Source of the DNA: Candidatus Fibrimonadales bacterium
GTDB taxonomy: Bacteria > Fibrobacterota > Fibrobacteria > Fibrobacterales > Fibrobacteraceae
Direction of reading: 5' to 3'
DNA length: 6,399 bases
Assembly (NCBI GenBank): GCA_009788135.1
Contig: WQSA01000111.1
Span: 1-6,399, forward strand
Position 1 is the first letter of the stretch. Each line of letters begins with the position of its first letter. The notes beneath the pieces are model-generated. The model was not told the origin of the DNA and made no database searches. It was given only the letters and a program-made list of their open reading frames with translations. Below, in pieces: positions 6,118 through 6,399 of this stretch. The translations under genes were made by a program, and so were the position numbers.

Positions 6118-6398
6118 ATTAGCAATTCCTTGTTTAAACCGAACATTTCAGACAGCTTTGCTGCTTCAATTTTTTGCTGCGTTGAGCCTGTGGGCGTTCT
6201 AATCAAAAGTTTTCCGTTTTGATAGTAATATTGAGTGGAAGTTTTTTTGTCCAGTTTGTTGAAAACCAAATACTTCATAGATTCGCCTGTATAGCTCTCT
6301 TCCCAAGCTAAATTGAACTCCTGCATTGTGCAGCCGCTTAGCGGAAAATAAAAGCGAAATTTTGCAGGCTCGTTTGCAACACCGGTCCAAAGGCAAAG
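6099..6398 (-). CDS. 3' end of an unrecognised gene running off the window
   Basis: The minus-strand frame ending at TGA 6101-6099 is open through 6398 with no upstream stop, so it is read as the C-terminal 99 residues of a longer protein. An internal ATG at 6326-6324 gives a 75-residue version, but no ribosome binding site precedes it and sensible sequence continues upstream (KFRFYFPLSGC, then TMQEFNLAWEESYTGE). The visible part is mixed beta-rich (KYLVFNKL, TQYYYQNGKLLIRT), then a helical stretch rich in Ala, Lys and Glu, and ends with LLIHFPSP. PLSGC resembles a lipobox, but the preceding acidic and polar residues make a signal peptide unlikely. No family is recognised. The last 19 bases overlap the 3' end of the mannanase gene, which is convergent, so there is no room for an intergenic terminator. 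A real gene is likely; its start and function lie outside the window. Confidence 0.6.
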   Translation of the reverse strand, partial: LCLWTGVANEPAKFRFYFPLSGCTMQEFNLAWEESYTGESMKYLVFNKLDKKTSTQYYYQNGKLLIRTPTGSTQQKIEAAKLSEMFGLNKELLIHFPSP

Positions 6399-6399
6399 A

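Noticed and set aside
6199..6396. Minus-strand ORF starting at TTG 6396
   Set aside because: It overlaps the more protein-like frame ending at 6099, uses a TTG start without a ribosome binding site and has odd composition.
1..6399. CRISPR array, tRNA, rRNA, transposase or complete phage-defence system
   Set aside because: None seen: there are no regularly spaced repeats beyond the two-copy element, no cloverleaf-like sequence, and the lone ATPase has no recognisable partner gene.

Overview
The window most likely comes from a member of the Fibrobacterota (Fibrobacter or a gut relative such as the Fibromonas group). The main reason is a surface lipoprotein carrying two FISUMP domains, the 'Fibrobacter succinogenes major paralogous' domain. 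This sits beside a secreted GH26 mannanase with a carbohydrate-binding module. The DNA is AT-rich, and several genes lack a Shine-Dalgarno site. Assignment to the phylum is inference; FISUMP proteins also occur in Bacteroidota.

Layout: (1) 59-547 (+), a small lipoprotein with a strong ribosome binding site. (2) 625-1812 (-), a stand-alone AAA_14/DUF4143 ATPase, convergent with the lipoprotein, with a weak bidirectional hairpin between them. Its upstream region holds a perfect 18-bp direct repeat with a 42-bp period; one copy fills the spacer of the best promoter candidate. (3) 1948-2616 and 2639-3916 (+), a probable outer-membrane beta-barrel protein followed 22 bp later by the double-FISUMP lipoprotein, probably one transcription unit. 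(4) 3923-4285 (-), a cysteine-rich PAAR-like (DUF4280) protein, convergent with the FISUMP gene and separated from it by only 6 bp. (5) 4312-6117 (+), a signal peptide-CBM-GH26-C-terminal sorting-like protein, divergent from the PAAR-like gene with 26 bp between start codons. (6) 6099-6398 (-), the 3' end of an unrecognised gene that overlaps the mannanase 3' end by 19 bp and stays open to the window edge.

Five of the seven coding regions look directed to the envelope or exterior: two lipoproteins, one probable outer-membrane protein, one PAAR-like tip protein and one secreted glycanase. The plausible setting is a fibre-degrading gut bacterium displaying adhesion-type proteins and a hemicellulase on its surface. 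The ATPase looks like an accessory insertion. I see no tRNA, rRNA, CRISPR array, transposase or complete known defence system, and no intergenic gap longer than about 135 bases. The most unusual structures are the helically phased repeat upstream of the ATPase and the tight divergent PAAR/mannanase junction with a nine-codon ORF ending in an ATGA overlap.
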